A DNA stretch of 60,014 nucleotides from Planctomycetaceae bacterium. Lineage in GTDB: Bacteria > Planctomycetota > Planctomycetia > Planctomycetales > Planctomycetaceae. Position numbers and translations under genes: made by a program. Positions 47,649 to 55,687 of this stretch are shown piece by piece. The stretch lies in contig JANQQW010000035.1 of assembly GCA_028284885.1 (NCBI GenBank), positions 1-60,014 on the forward strand, given 5' to 3'. Below the pieces are notes generated by a model. The model ran no database searches. It was not told where the DNA came from and saw only the letters and a program-made list of their open reading frames with translations. How positions within the stretch are numbered: position 1 is the first letter of the stretch; every line of letters starts with the position of its first letter.

Positions 47649-48353
47649 ATGCCGGCCGACGGTTACGGGGAAGACGCGTCCCGCTACGCACTGCGTTCGG
47701 CGGACGGTACGGACGGACTCGCGTTCGCCGCCGTCGAACGCCGCGTTCGGGAGTCACGGCTGACCGGCCGCGCCCTCGACGCGGGCTGTGGTGCCGGCCG
47801 CTCGACACGGTTCCTGCAGTCGCTCGGCTTCGACGTGACGGGACTCGACGTCGACGAGGCGATGCTCGACCTCGCGCGGCGGGCGAGTCCCGAGCTCACG
47901 TTCCGTCACGTGGGGCACGAAGACCGTTTCCCGTTCCGAGAGTCCACCTTCGACGTCGTGCTCTCGACCTGGGTCGTCCTCGAACTGAAGACCGACGACG
48001 CGCTGCGAAGGTACCTCGCGGAGGTGGCTCGCGTGCTGCGGACCGACGGGACGGCCTTCGTCGTCGCGGACACGCCGGAGTTCTACGCCGGTCGGTGGCG
48101 GTCGTGCGAAGTCGACTTCCCGGAGAACGAGCCGCCGCTGGTCTCGGGGCAGCCGGTCCGCGTCCGGCTCGTTCCGGAGAACGTCGTCGTCGAAGACGTC
48201 TTCCGCTCGGACGAAGCGTACCGCGAGGCGTTTCGGGTCGCCGGGCTCGACGTCGTCGCCGCCCACCGTCCGGTCGCCAGCGAGGCGGAACCGGGGTGGT
48301 TCGACGAGGCGACGACCGCACCGTACGTCGTCTACGAGCTGGCGAGGCCCTGA
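47649..48353 (+). CDS. Class I SAM-dependent methyltransferase
   Basis: This 234-residue protein is a class I methyltransferase. The SAM loop ALDAGCGAGRSTRFLQSLG, the acidic residue of motif II in VTGLDVDEAMLDLAR and the post-motif STFDVVLSTWVVLELK are present, with the long insertion and C-terminal sheet usual for small-molecule methylases. It follows the LURP-one-like gene closely and probably shares its transcript. The acceptor is unknown. Confidence 0.88.
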   Translation: MPADGYGEDASRYALRSADGTDGLAFAAVERRVRESRLTGRALDAGCGAGRSTRFLQSLGFDVTGLDVDEAMLDLARRASPELTFRHVGHEDRFPFRESTFDVVLSTWVVLELKTDDALRRYLAEVARVLRTDGTAFVVADTPEFYAGRWRSCEVDFPENEPPLVSGQPVRVRLVPENVVVEDVFRSDEAYREAFRVAGLDVVAAHRPVASEAEPGWFDEATTAPYVVYELARP

Positions 48354-48357
48354 CTCG

Positions 48358-49062
48358 TCACGGTTCGATTGTCGTGGCCGCCCCGTCGAGTCGAACCGGC
48401 GCGACCGTCTCGGGGCCGGTCGGAGTGGGCAGTGGAGGCGCTGTGTTCTCGAGGCGTTCGCGTTCGAGTCGCTCTCGTTCGAGTCGCTCTCGACGTTCGA
48501 TCGCTCGGGAGAGCGGGCTGTTGCCACGGGGGCCGGTGCCGTCGCTGTCGTGTTGTGCGCGTCGCAGCGAGAGGCCGAAGTTGCCGCGCTCCCGCCAGCC
48601 GGCGTACCCCTCGACGAAGAAGCCGCGGTAGCTGACGAACGGCAGCCACAACAGCGGCCCGGAGTTCGTCACGGCCAGGTTGACCGGGCCGTTCTCGTTC
48701 CAGACGTTGTCGGCGTCGAGTCCGATCCGGTGGGTGTGTCGATCGGCCACACCCACCACGTAGTTCGTGAAGTTGTGGAACGGGTTCCGCATCAGCCAGG
48801 TCCGTTTGCGGACCTCGGGTTCGTCGTCCGGCCGCCACCACCACGGCAGCGGGCTGTCCGAGTTCTCGATCCACCACGCCGGGTTGGCCTTCCGGACGCC
48901 GAGCAGTTCACTGCTCGACTTGTCCGGCTGCTTCGGTTCGTAGTAGGCGTGGTGCGGCGAGTCCACGCGGCGGTGGGCGGCCACGTTCGACTGACCAGGC
49001 ACGACGGCGCACGCGGGCACCGCGACCACCAGGAAGACGAGAGCGAGCAGACGGGGGAACAC
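48358..49062 (-). CDS. Putative lipoprotein, hypothetical
   Basis: This 234-residue protein starts with GTG at 49062, with GGAGG 7 bases upstream. The signal peptide ends in a lipobox-like segment (VVAVPACAVV, Cys at 18). The mature part contains Trp-rich stretches (WWIENSDSPLPWWWRPD) and NPFHNFTNYVVGVADRHTHR, SYRGFFVEGYAGWRERGNFG. Near the C-terminus a charged repeat (RLERERLERERLE) comes from a 15-bp tandem duplication. I recognise no domain beyond the lipoprotein signal. It could be an outer-membrane lipoprotein. Confidence 0.62.
   Translation of the reverse strand: MFPRLLALVFLVVAVPACAVVPGQSNVAAHRRVDSPHHAYYEPKQPDKSSSELLGVRKANPAWWIENSDSPLPWWWRPDDEPEVRKRTWLMRNPFHNFTNYVVGVADRHTHRIGLDADNVWNENGPVNLAVTNSGPLLWLPFVSYRGFFVEGYAGWRERGNFGLSLRRAQHDSDGTGPRGNSPLSRAIERRERLERERLERERLENTAPPLPTPTGPETVAPVRLDGAATTIEP
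48461..48490. repeat. 15-bp tandem duplication in lipoprotein gene
   Basis: Two perfect adjacent copies of CGTTCGAGTCGCTCT lie at 48461-48475 and 48476-48490, encoding a repeated E-R-x-R-L helix segment on the minus strand. Flanking sequence carries weaker partial copies. The frame is conserved because the unit is a multiple of three. Confidence 0.8.
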
Positions 49063-49148
49063 GGTCGCCTCCGGATGGAGGGATCGGATGCCGAACGGCG
49101 AGACGGGGCGGGGGTTGTACCGCGACGAACGTGCGGCGCGAAGAGGTG

Positions 49149-49601
49149 TTAGTTCAGGTCTTCGGGCTTGAAGGGGGGCTCGTCGATCTCGAAGCTGGTC
49201 TCGCCGCGGTCGGTCGCGACCTCCTGCACGACGATCTCCACCTGCACGCCGTGCGGGAGCAGGATGCTCTTCTCCCCCGGAGTCTGCGTCGCCTCCTCCA
49301 GTTGCTCGGCCACTTGGACGTTCCCGTTGGCGCGGAAGCACTCGATGAGCGAACTCCACGCGAGCGGTCGATGCTGGGGGGCGACCGTGCCGGCAGCGAC
49401 CTGCAGCGACTCGATCGCCTCGTCGTACCGTTCGAGCTGCCGGAGCGCCTCGCCTCTGAGGAGGTCTCGCGGTGGTGAGAAGGGCCCGACGTCTTCGATC
49501 GACTCGATCTCGTCCAGGGCGGACCGTGCCATGCCGAGTTGCAGGTAGCCTTCCGCCGCGGCCAGTCGCCGCATGATGCGGTGTGCGTCTCGATGTTCCA
49601 T
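49149..49601 (-). CDS. TPR-like hypothetical protein
   Basis: This 150-residue soluble protein has an alpha-helical N-terminal two thirds resembling tetratricopeptide repeats: IMRRLAAAEGYLQLGMARSA, LRGEALRQLERYDEAIESLQ and PLAWSSLIECFRANGNVQVA. The C-terminal third is a short strand-rich acidic tail (VQVEIVVQEVA). The start MEHRDAHRI has GGAGAG upstream. It may be a protein-interaction module. No specific role is proposed. Confidence 0.7.
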   Translation of the reverse strand: MEHRDAHRIMRRLAAAEGYLQLGMARSALDEIESIEDVGPFSPPRDLLRGEALRQLERYDEAIESLQVAAGTVAPQHRPLAWSSLIECFRANGNVQVAEQLEEATQTPGEKSILLPHGVQVEIVVQEVATDRGETSFEIDEPPFKPEDLN

Positions 49602-49981
49602 GTTCTCGCCTCTCCATTGAACGGAGGGAGTTGCGGCGGGCGGGTTCGCCTGTCTTGGTCTACCCCGGAGGCATCCTATGCAAGCGGCGCGCCGCGACAC
49701 GGTCGCTACGTGGTCGATTCGACGTAAGGTGCTTTCTTGAAATGTGCTGCGGCGATCGTTGGTGGTCCTTCGCGGGCGAGACAATTGTCGGAATGACAGG
49801 CGAGCCGGGGTGAGTTGAAGGCTCAGCCTGCCGAAATTCAGGTATTCGGGATTCGAGACGGTCGCGTTGGATACACGTTTGCCGGTTGGCGACCGTAGAA
49901 TGCCGTCTGGCGATCGACACTCGGTCGTGTGCATGCAGTTCTGCGATTCCTGCACGGTTCCTCGCCGTTGGAGAGCCGAGA
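49602..49981. other. 380-bp divergent intergenic region, TPR-like / GntR genes
   Basis: No convincing gene is seen; frames through it are short and unlike neighbouring proteins. It is less GC-rich than its surroundings, especially 49720-49880, and should hold the promoters of both divergent genes. A perfect 10-bp palindrome, GACAATTGTC at 49780-49789, is a candidate operator for the adjacent GntR/FCD regulator. No confident -35/-10 hexamers could be paired. Confidence 0.5.
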
Positions 49982-50668
49982 ATGTCCGAACTCGGGACAC
50001 CGTTGGACCAGCCGTTGGCCGTTCGCGGCGACGTGCCGCTCTCGGAAGCGGTCTACGAGACACTGCTGGAGGCGATCCTGTCGGGAGCGCTCAAGCCGGG
50101 GGATCCGGTCAGCGAGATCGCTCTCTCTCGGCAACTCGAGGTCAGCCGGAGTCCGGTGCACGACGCGATCGTCCAGCTCGCCGGCGACGGACTGATCGTG
50201 CTGCGGCCCAACCGACGGCCGATCGTCGCCGCCTTCTCTCGCGAGGACGTGTTCCAGGTGTTCGAGGTGCGGACGATTCTGGAGGGGGCGGCCGCCGAGC
50301 GGGCCGCCGGGCGGATCGACCGGAGCACCCTCGACGGGTTTCGCAGCGAGTTGCAGGAACTCGCCGACTCGATCGACGACGACCCGGAGTGGATTCGTCG
50401 CTGGACCGACCACGACGAACGTTTCCACGAGGTGGTCGCCAACGCCTGCGGCAACCCGAGGCTGGCGGCCGACGTCGCCCGCTACCGGCTGCTGCACCGC
50501 GGCTTCAACAAGTTCCAGACGAGCACCGACTGTCTGGACCGGGCGGTCGAGGAACACCTCGCCATCATCGACGCCCTCGCCTCCCGCGACGCCGACCGTT
50601 CCCGCGAGGCGATGGTCACCCACGTCCGCGAGTGGCAGGCGTACTTCGTGAACCACATGCCGGGGTAG
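49982..50668 (+). CDS. GntR-family transcriptional regulator, FCD type
   Basis: This 228-residue regulator has an N-terminal winged helix-turn-helix (PVSEIALSRQLEVSRSPVHD, then GLIVLRPNRRPIVAAF) and a C-terminal FCD helical ligand domain (VRTILEGAAAERAAGRIDRS, HDERFHEVVANACGNPRL, VEEHLAIIDALASRDADRS), with the metal-binding Asp/His positions recognisable. FCD regulators usually bind a small organic acid and repress nearby catabolic genes. No adjacent metabolic operon suggests the effector. The ATG at 49982 fits the domain; an upstream in-frame ATG gives only a weakly basic leader. Confidence 0.9.
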   Translation: MSELGTPLDQPLAVRGDVPLSEAVYETLLEAILSGALKPGDPVSEIALSRQLEVSRSPVHDAIVQLAGDGLIVLRPNRRPIVAAFSREDVFQVFEVRTILEGAAAERAAGRIDRSTLDGFRSELQELADSIDDDPEWIRRWTDHDERFHEVVANACGNPRLAADVARYRLLHRGFNKFQTSTDCLDRAVEEHLAIIDALASRDADRSREAMVTHVREWQAYFVNHMPG

Positions 50669-50776
50669 GGGGGCAACGCGGGTGGTCGACGGTCCGTCGA
50701 CCGGCCTCGTTGACGACGCTCGTGGACACGAGTAGCGTGACCGTGGCCGGCGAACGACGGCGAACACGAGACCACC

Positions 50777-52609
50777 ATGCACGATCCCGAGCCTTCCGAG
50801 CGTCCCGATCCTCCGCTCGACGTCGCTGCGTCGTCGCCTCCGACGGCCCACGACACGTCGTCGGGGACGGGGGAGGCGCAGCCGACGATCGACGTCGCCG
50901 CGGCGATCGCCCAGTCCCCCACCGCCAGTGGTCGCCAGCCGCTCCCGTTGCGGGCGATCGGTCGTTACGAGTTGACGCGTGAGATCAGCCGCGGCGGCAT
51001 GGGAGTCGTCTACGAGGCGCGGGACGCCCAACTCGACCGGGTCGTCGCGCTCAAGGTCATCCTCACCGGGGAGTTCGCCTCCGATCAAGCCCGCCTCCGG
51101 TTCGAGACGGAGATGAAGACGGCCGCGTCGTTGAGGCACCCGAACATCGTCACCGTCTACGACGCAGGCGACGTGCAGGGGATTCCGTGGTTCGTGATGG
51201 AGTACGTCGAGGGGACGACGCTCGACGCGCTGGTCGGTTCGGCCGAGACGACGCCGGTGCAGGCGGCCGAGGTGGCGGCGAAGATCGCCGACGCGGTGGC
51301 GCACGCCCACGAGCGCGGCGTGCTGCACCGCGATCTGAAGCCGGCCAACGTGCTGGTCGACCTGGCGGGCAACCCGAAGGTCTCCGACTTCGGTCTGGCG
51401 AAGAACGTCGAGGCGAACGCCGGGGCGACGGCGACGGGCCAGGTGATCGGCACGCCCGGCTACATGCCGCCCGAACAGGCCCAAGGGCGTGGGGAGGACG
51501 TCTCCGAGGCGACCGACGTGTACGGCGTGGGGGCGGTTCTCTACGCCATGCTCGCGGGGCGTCCGCCGTTCAAGGAGAAGAGCGCGTTCGAGACGTTGCG
51601 GCGCAGCATCGACGAGCCGCCCGTGCCGCTCGGTTCGTTCGACGCCAACGTCCCCGCGGCGCTCGAGGCGATCACCATGAAGTGCCTCGAGAAGGACCCG
51701 TCGCGAAGGTACGCCTCGGCCTCGGCGCTCGCCGACGAACTGCGACGTTGGATCGCCGGCGAGGAGGTGCACGCGACCCCGGCCCCGAGGCGTCGTCGAA
51801 CGGGAGGAGCCTGGTGGGTGGCCGTGGCGGTCACGGCGGTCGTCGCCGCAGCCGTCGCCTGGTTCCCCCGCGAGAGCGAGTACGAACGGCTCCGCCGCGA
51901 GGAGGTGGCCCACGTCGTCCAGGAGCACCTGCGGACGCCGCCACGAGTCGAGACCGAACCACACCCCACGCGGGTGGAGGTCGATGCCCTCGAACCGGCG
52001 AACCCGTCGGCCTTCTTGCCGGTGTCGCGGCTGCAGATCTGGGACTTCCGGCCGTGGCAGAACGTGCCCGAGGAGCAACGGGACCAGCCGTTGAGCTCGG
52101 TCGTCGCCATCACGCGGGAGGTGCTGCGGAAGCAGAAGCCGGTCGACGTCTATCCCACGCAGTCGCGAACGACCGGGGTGGACGTGTTCCTTCGCAGCGA
52201 CTCGCACCCGGACCGGTTTCGCGTGCTGGCGGAGAAGGCCTCGTCGGTCGTGGGCGGCCAGTCGATGCAGTCTCGCCAACTCCTGATCGACGTCTCGGAC
52301 CGGCCGGTCGGCAGCGAGTTCGAGGTCGTCCGCAGGAGCACCTACTGGAACGGTTGCCAGCGTGACGACCAACGGTGGATCGGGACGATGGTCTACAGCC
52401 GTCCGTTCAAAGTGTCGTTCCTGGTGATCATGCCCGAGGGGAAGCCGTTCCGGTCGTACCAGCTGCGGGTCGCGGAGATCGACGGGGAGGGTTTGAAGCC
52501 GTACGAGGGCACGCAACTGGTGCTCGAGGACCCGGAACGCCAGTACCTGTTCTGGGAGATCGTCAAGCCGCTGCCGCAGCACGTCTACCGTGTCGACTGG
52601 GAGTGGTGA
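50777..52609 (+). CDS. Transmembrane Ser/Thr protein kinase
   Basis: This 610-residue protein has a disordered leader (1-60) and a complete kinase domain at about 64-330: GGMGVVYEARD glycine loop, K93 in VALKVI, HRDLKPANV (D186, N191), DFG at 204-206 and PGYMPPEQ. A single membrane helix lies at about 345-363. The outer region (about 365-610) has no domain that I recognise; it includes SRLQIWDFRPWQNVP and FKVSFLVIMPEGKPFRSYQL and may act as a sensor or effector part. The kinase motifs are all intact, so it should be active. Confidence 0.92.
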   Translation: MHDPEPSERPDPPLDVAASSPPTAHDTSSGTGEAQPTIDVAAAIAQSPTASGRQPLPLRAIGRYELTREISRGGMGVVYEARDAQLDRVVALKVILTGEFASDQARLRFETEMKTAASLRHPNIVTVYDAGDVQGIPWFVMEYVEGTTLDALVGSAETTPVQAAEVAAKIADAVAHAHERGVLHRDLKPANVLVDLAGNPKVSDFGLAKNVEANAGATATGQVIGTPGYMPPEQAQGRGEDVSEATDVYGVGAVLYAMLAGRPPFKEKSAFETLRRSIDEPPVPLGSFDANVPAALEAITMKCLEKDPSRRYASASALADELRRWIAGEEVHATPAPRRRRTGGAWWVAVAVTAVVAAAVAWFPRESEYERLRREEVAHVVQEHLRTPPRVETEPHPTRVEVDALEPANPSAFLPVSRLQIWDFRPWQNVPEEQRDQPLSSVVAITREVLRKQKPVDVYPTQSRTTGVDVFLRSDSHPDRFRVLAEKASSVVGGQSMQSRQLLIDVSDRPVGSEFEVVRRSTYWNGCQRDDQRWIGTMVYSRPFKVSFLVIMPEGKPFRSYQLRVAEIDGEGLKPYEGTQLVLEDPERQYLFWEIVKPLPQHVYRVDWEW

Positions 52610-52705
52610 CCAAAGCGTGTCGCCGCGACGGCCAACCACTCCACAGGCCCACTCGCCCCTGCGGTCGGCCGGCCAGCTGCACGGGGTCTGTCGGGCCTCG
52701 TGACT

Positions 52706-52945
52706 TCACGACGCCATCGCCGTGTCGACGTGTTCGATCGACTCGACGAGCGAGAGCCCGAGCATCTTGAACCGCTCGAAGACGCGGTCGTTCTCGTCGC
52801 CGAACTTGAAGACGACGACGGAGTTCTCGCCAACGCGAATCATCTCCGGGTGGCGCACGTCGTACTCGCGCCCGCTCGCCATCCGGATGCGGAACGGGCG
52901 AAACGGTTCCGCATCGACGTACTCGAAGACCGTCTCGCGGGTCAC
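52706..52945 (-). CDS. Hypothetical protein, 79 aa, tandem paralogue A
   Basis: This short protein starts with GTG at 52945, and its GTGA overlaps the stop of paralogue B, so translation is probably coupled. The core YVDAEPFRPFRIRMASGREY, then DVRHPEMIRVGENSVVVFKF is nearly the same as in B. The C-terminal segment (LGLSLVESIEHVD) also corresponds to B's IILIESIEPLE. It is soluble and strand-rich at the start. The family is uncharacterised; I have the impression that AEPFRPFRxRMASG-type proteins occur in other planctomycetes. Confidence 0.72.
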   Translation of the reverse strand: MTRETVFEYVDAEPFRPFRIRMASGREYDVRHPEMIRVGENSVVVFKFGDENDRVFERFKMLGLSLVESIEHVDTAMAS

Positions 52946-53193
52946 GTTTCGTCTCCGACCGACGACTTCTCCAACGGCTCGATCGACTCGATCAGGATGA
53001 TCGAGACCTCCCGCTCCCGTTCTCGCGACGCCTCGTCCGTGTCCATGGCGTTGAAGATGGTCGCCGTCGTGCAACCGACCTGGATCATCTCCGGGTGCCG
53101 GATGTCGAAGCGGGCGCCACTCGCCATGCGCACGCGGAACGGGCGAAACGGTTCGGCCGCAACGTAGTTCACGAGGCGGCACGTCGTCATCAT
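52942..53193 (-). CDS. Hypothetical protein, 83 aa, tandem paralogue B
   Basis: This protein opens MMTTCRLVNYVAAEPFRPFR and continues VRMASGARFDIRHPEMIQVG, clearly homologous to the adjacent gene A. The middle part differs (CTTATIFNAMDTDEASRERE). Either of two adjacent ATGs could start it. It overlaps gene A by four bases and lies 55 bases downstream of the aldehyde dehydrogenase gene. Its function is unknown. Confidence 0.72.
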   Translation of the reverse strand: MMTTCRLVNYVAAEPFRPFRVRMASGARFDIRHPEMIQVGCTTATIFNAMDTDEASREREREVSIILIESIEPLEKSSVGDET

Positions 53194-53248
53194 GGGACTT
53201 CTCCGAATCGACGTACGCCACCCGTCAGACGAGTTGACGGGAGCTCGG

Positions 53249-54736
53249 TCAACCGAGGCTCATCGTGACGGTCTTCAGTTCCGTGTAGTTGGCGAGGGCG
53301 GCCTCGCCGAGTTCGCGGCCGATGCCGGACATCTTGAAGCCGCCGAACGGGGCGGCGGCGTCGAACACGTCGTAGCAGTTCACCCAGACCGTGCCGGCCC
53401 GCAGCGAGTGGGCGAGGTGATGGGCCTTCTGCACGTCCTTCGTCCAGACCGCGGCGGCGAGGCCGTAGAACGTGTCGTTCCCGCGGCGGACGACCTCGTC
53501 GACGTCGTCGAACGGCAGGATGCACATCACCGGGCCGAAGATCTCCTCGCGGGCGATCGGCATGTCGTCGGTGACGTCGGTGAAGATCGTCGGCTCGACG
53601 AAGAAGCCCTTGTCGCCGTGCCGTTCGCCGCCGGTCAGCCGCTTCGCCCCGGCGTCGTCGCCCTTCTGTACGTAGTCGAGAATCTTGTCGAACTGGGCCT
53701 TGTCGACCTGCGGGCCCTGCGTGGTCTCCAGGTCGAACGGGTTCCCGAGCCGGCGACCCTGAGCGCGGTCGAGCATCTTCTCGACGAACTGGTCGTGGAC
53801 CGAACGCTCGACGAACAACCGGCTGCCTGCGGTGCAGCACTGCCCCTGGTTGAAGAACAGCCCGAACTCGGAACCGGCGACGGCGGCGTCGAGGTCGGCG
53901 TCGGCGAAGACGACGTTCGGGCTCTTCCCGCCCAGTTCGAACGTCAGCCGCTTCAGCGTGGCCGCCGCGTCACGCATGATCGCCTTGGCCGTCTCGGTGT
54001 GGCCGGTGAAGGCGACCTTGTCGATGCCCGGGTGCTTCACGACGGCGGCTCCGGCCGTTGGCCCGTAGCCCGGGACGATGTTGACGACCCCCGGCGGGAA
54101 GCCCGCCTCGATCATCAACTCGCCCAGCCGCAGGCAGGTCAGCGGCGTCTGCTCGGCCGGCTTCATCACGACCGTGCAACCCGCGGCGAGGGCCGGGGCG
54201 AACTTCCAGGCCGCCATCAGCAGCGGGAAGTTCCACGGAATGATCTGCCCGGCGACGCCGAGCGGCTCGCGCCTCGTGTAGCAGAAGTAGTCGCCGCGGA
54301 TCGGGACCGTGTCGCCGTGGATCTTGTCGGCCCAACCGGCGTAGTAGCGGAAGCAGTCGATGACGAGCGGCAGGTCGGCCGCGCGGCTGTCGCGGATCGG
54401 CTTGCCGTTGTCGAGCGTCTCCAGCGCGGCCAGCTCCTCGAGGTTCTCTTCGATGAGATCCGCCAGCCGGTACAGCAACTGCCCGCGGTCCCGGGCGTCG
54501 AGGTCCGGCCACGGTCCCGACTCGAACGCCCGTCGCGCAGCGGCCACGGCGCGCTCCACGTCCTCCGCATCTCCCTCGGCCACCTCGGCAATGACCTCCT
54601 CGGTTGCGGGGTTCAACGTGGCGAATGTCTTGCCACTCGCGGCATCGCACCATTCCCCGTCGATCAGCATCTTCACCTGCTTGACGGGCGGCGGCGTGAC
54701 GACAGCGGCATCCGTGGTTTCGACGATCGTGGCCAT
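53249..54736 (-). CDS. NAD(P)-dependent aldehyde dehydrogenase
   Basis: This 495-residue protein is a full-length aldehyde dehydrogenase. The cofactor and active-site segments are intact: [34 protein letters not shown], the general-base Glu in [19 protein letters not shown], the catalytic Cys in [13 protein letters not shown], and [16 protein letters not shown]. It should oxidise an aldehyde to a carboxylic acid (betaine-aldehyde or ALDH1-like group). The start at MATIVETTD was preferred; an in-frame ATG 30 bases upstream is also possible. It is monocistronic or leads into two small paralogous genes. Confidence 0.94.
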   Translation of the reverse strand: MATIVETTDAAVVTPPPVKQVKMLIDGEWCDAASGKTFATLNPATEEVIAEVAEGDAEDVERAVAAARRAFESGPWPDLDARDRGQLLYRLADLIEENLEELAALETLDNGKPIRDSRAADLPLVIDCFRYYAGWADKIHGDTVPIRGDYFCYTRREPLGVAGQIIPWNFPLLMAAWKFAPALAAGCTVVMKPAEQTPLTCLRLGELMIEAGFPPGVVNIVPGYGPTAGAAVVKHPGIDKVAFTGHTETAKAIMRDAAATLKRLTFELGGKSPNVVFADADLDAAVAGSEFGLFFNQGQCCTAGSRLFVERSVHDQFVEKMLDRAQGRRLGNPFDLETTQGPQVDKAQFDKILDYVQKGDDAGAKRLTGGERHGDKGFFVEPTIFTDVTDDMPIAREEIFGPVMCILPFDDVDEVVRRGNDTFYGLAAAVWTKDVQKAHHLAHSLRAGTVWVNCYDVFDAAAPFGGFKMSGIGRELGEAALANYTELKTVTMSLG

Positions 54737-55034
54737 GGTGGCGTGCTCCAGAACGGGCGGATTCATGTGGTCAATCGCGGTATTCCGAGTGTAGCAGGTT
54801 GTGGTTCGGTTCGTGCACGGTCACGACGTCGAGCGGACGGAAAGGTCACGTGAGAAACGGCTTGTGGCCGCCCGCCTGCTGCGATCCGGTGGATTGGCCG
54901 TGCGAGACGCCGGGAGAACCCTCGGGATTCCGAACGAGTTTTCATCATTCCTTCGCAACACGGGCGACACGGTCCCCGTACACTTAGAACATCAGGCCCG
55001 ACAAGAGGTTGGGAACCTCGGTTGGACCAAGACC

Positions 55035-55340
55035 ATGCGACGGGCACGATTCCATCCCGGCGACCTCGTCATTCTCCTGCGGACCCAGCACGGCTCGGAG
55101 CCAGGGCCCGCAGCGAAGGGGATTGCTCCGTCTCGCGGCGGCGACCTGTACAGCTACGTCGTCGAGACCTACGCCATCGTCGTCGAAGTGACGGACGACG
55201 ACGAGTTGGTCCTGGAGTCGAAGTCCGGGGACCGCTTCCGCGTGCGGCACGACGATCTGAACGTCCGTCGCGCCGGATTCTGGGACCGCTGGCGACACCA
55301 CGACCGCTTTCCGCACACGTTCGACCCGAAGTCGGCGTGA
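55035..55340 (+). CDS. Hypothetical protein, 101 aa, SH3-like beta-rich
   Basis: This protein is strand-rich: RRARFHPGDLVILLRTQHGS, then DLYSYVVETYAIVVEVTDDD with ELVLESKSGDRFRVRHDDLN, and a basic aromatic tail (GFWDRWRHHDRFP). The pattern resembles a KOW/SH3-like barrel, and I have the impression that similar short proteins are found in other planctomycetes. Function unknown. The start at 55035 was chosen because upstream in-frame sequence is arginine-rich and unlike protein. Confidence 0.68.
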   Translation: MRRARFHPGDLVILLRTQHGSEPGPAAKGIAPSRGGDLYSYVVETYAIVVEVTDDDELVLESKSGDRFRVRHDDLNVRRAGFWDRWRHHDRFPHTFDPKSA

Positions 55341-55687
55341 GCACTCGTGCTTCGACCCTTTTCCGGGCGATCCGTCCTGCGCAGACTGAGCGTCTGGACT
55401 GACCGTTTCCGGCCGACCGGCTTTCGGGTGAACAATTCGGGAGAGCCGTCGAAGGAGTTTGCGTTTTCCCGACGTTCTGCGTACTACCGGTGGAACGCCA
55501 CGTTCTCCTGCTGACGCAACTCGACCAGCGCCCTCTCTCCGGGCACCCCACGTCGTCGACGTTCGACCGTTCGCACGGCGGGGACTCCGCGAAACCGAAA
55601 CCGACTCGGACATCCTGCTTCCACCGGCCGTCGTGTGGCGGCTGCAGGCTCGAGACCCCACGAATCCGTTCCAGCCAAGGTCCGGTC
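55341..55687. other. 347-bp intergenic region upstream of DUF58 operon
   Basis: I see no gene in this region; the frame running into the DUF58 gene has low-complexity, unlike-protein sequence upstream of its ATG. A small hairpin (CAGAC with GTCTG, about 55382-55396) follows the preceding gene and might help end its transcript. A local AT-richer patch at about 55420-55470 could hold the operon promoter, but the best hexamer pair is weak and is not annotated. Confidence 0.45.

Noticed and set aside
55455-55485. Possible -35/-10 pair (TTGCGT, 17 bases, TACTAC)
   Set aside because: Only three of six bases match in each hexamer, which is not better than chance.
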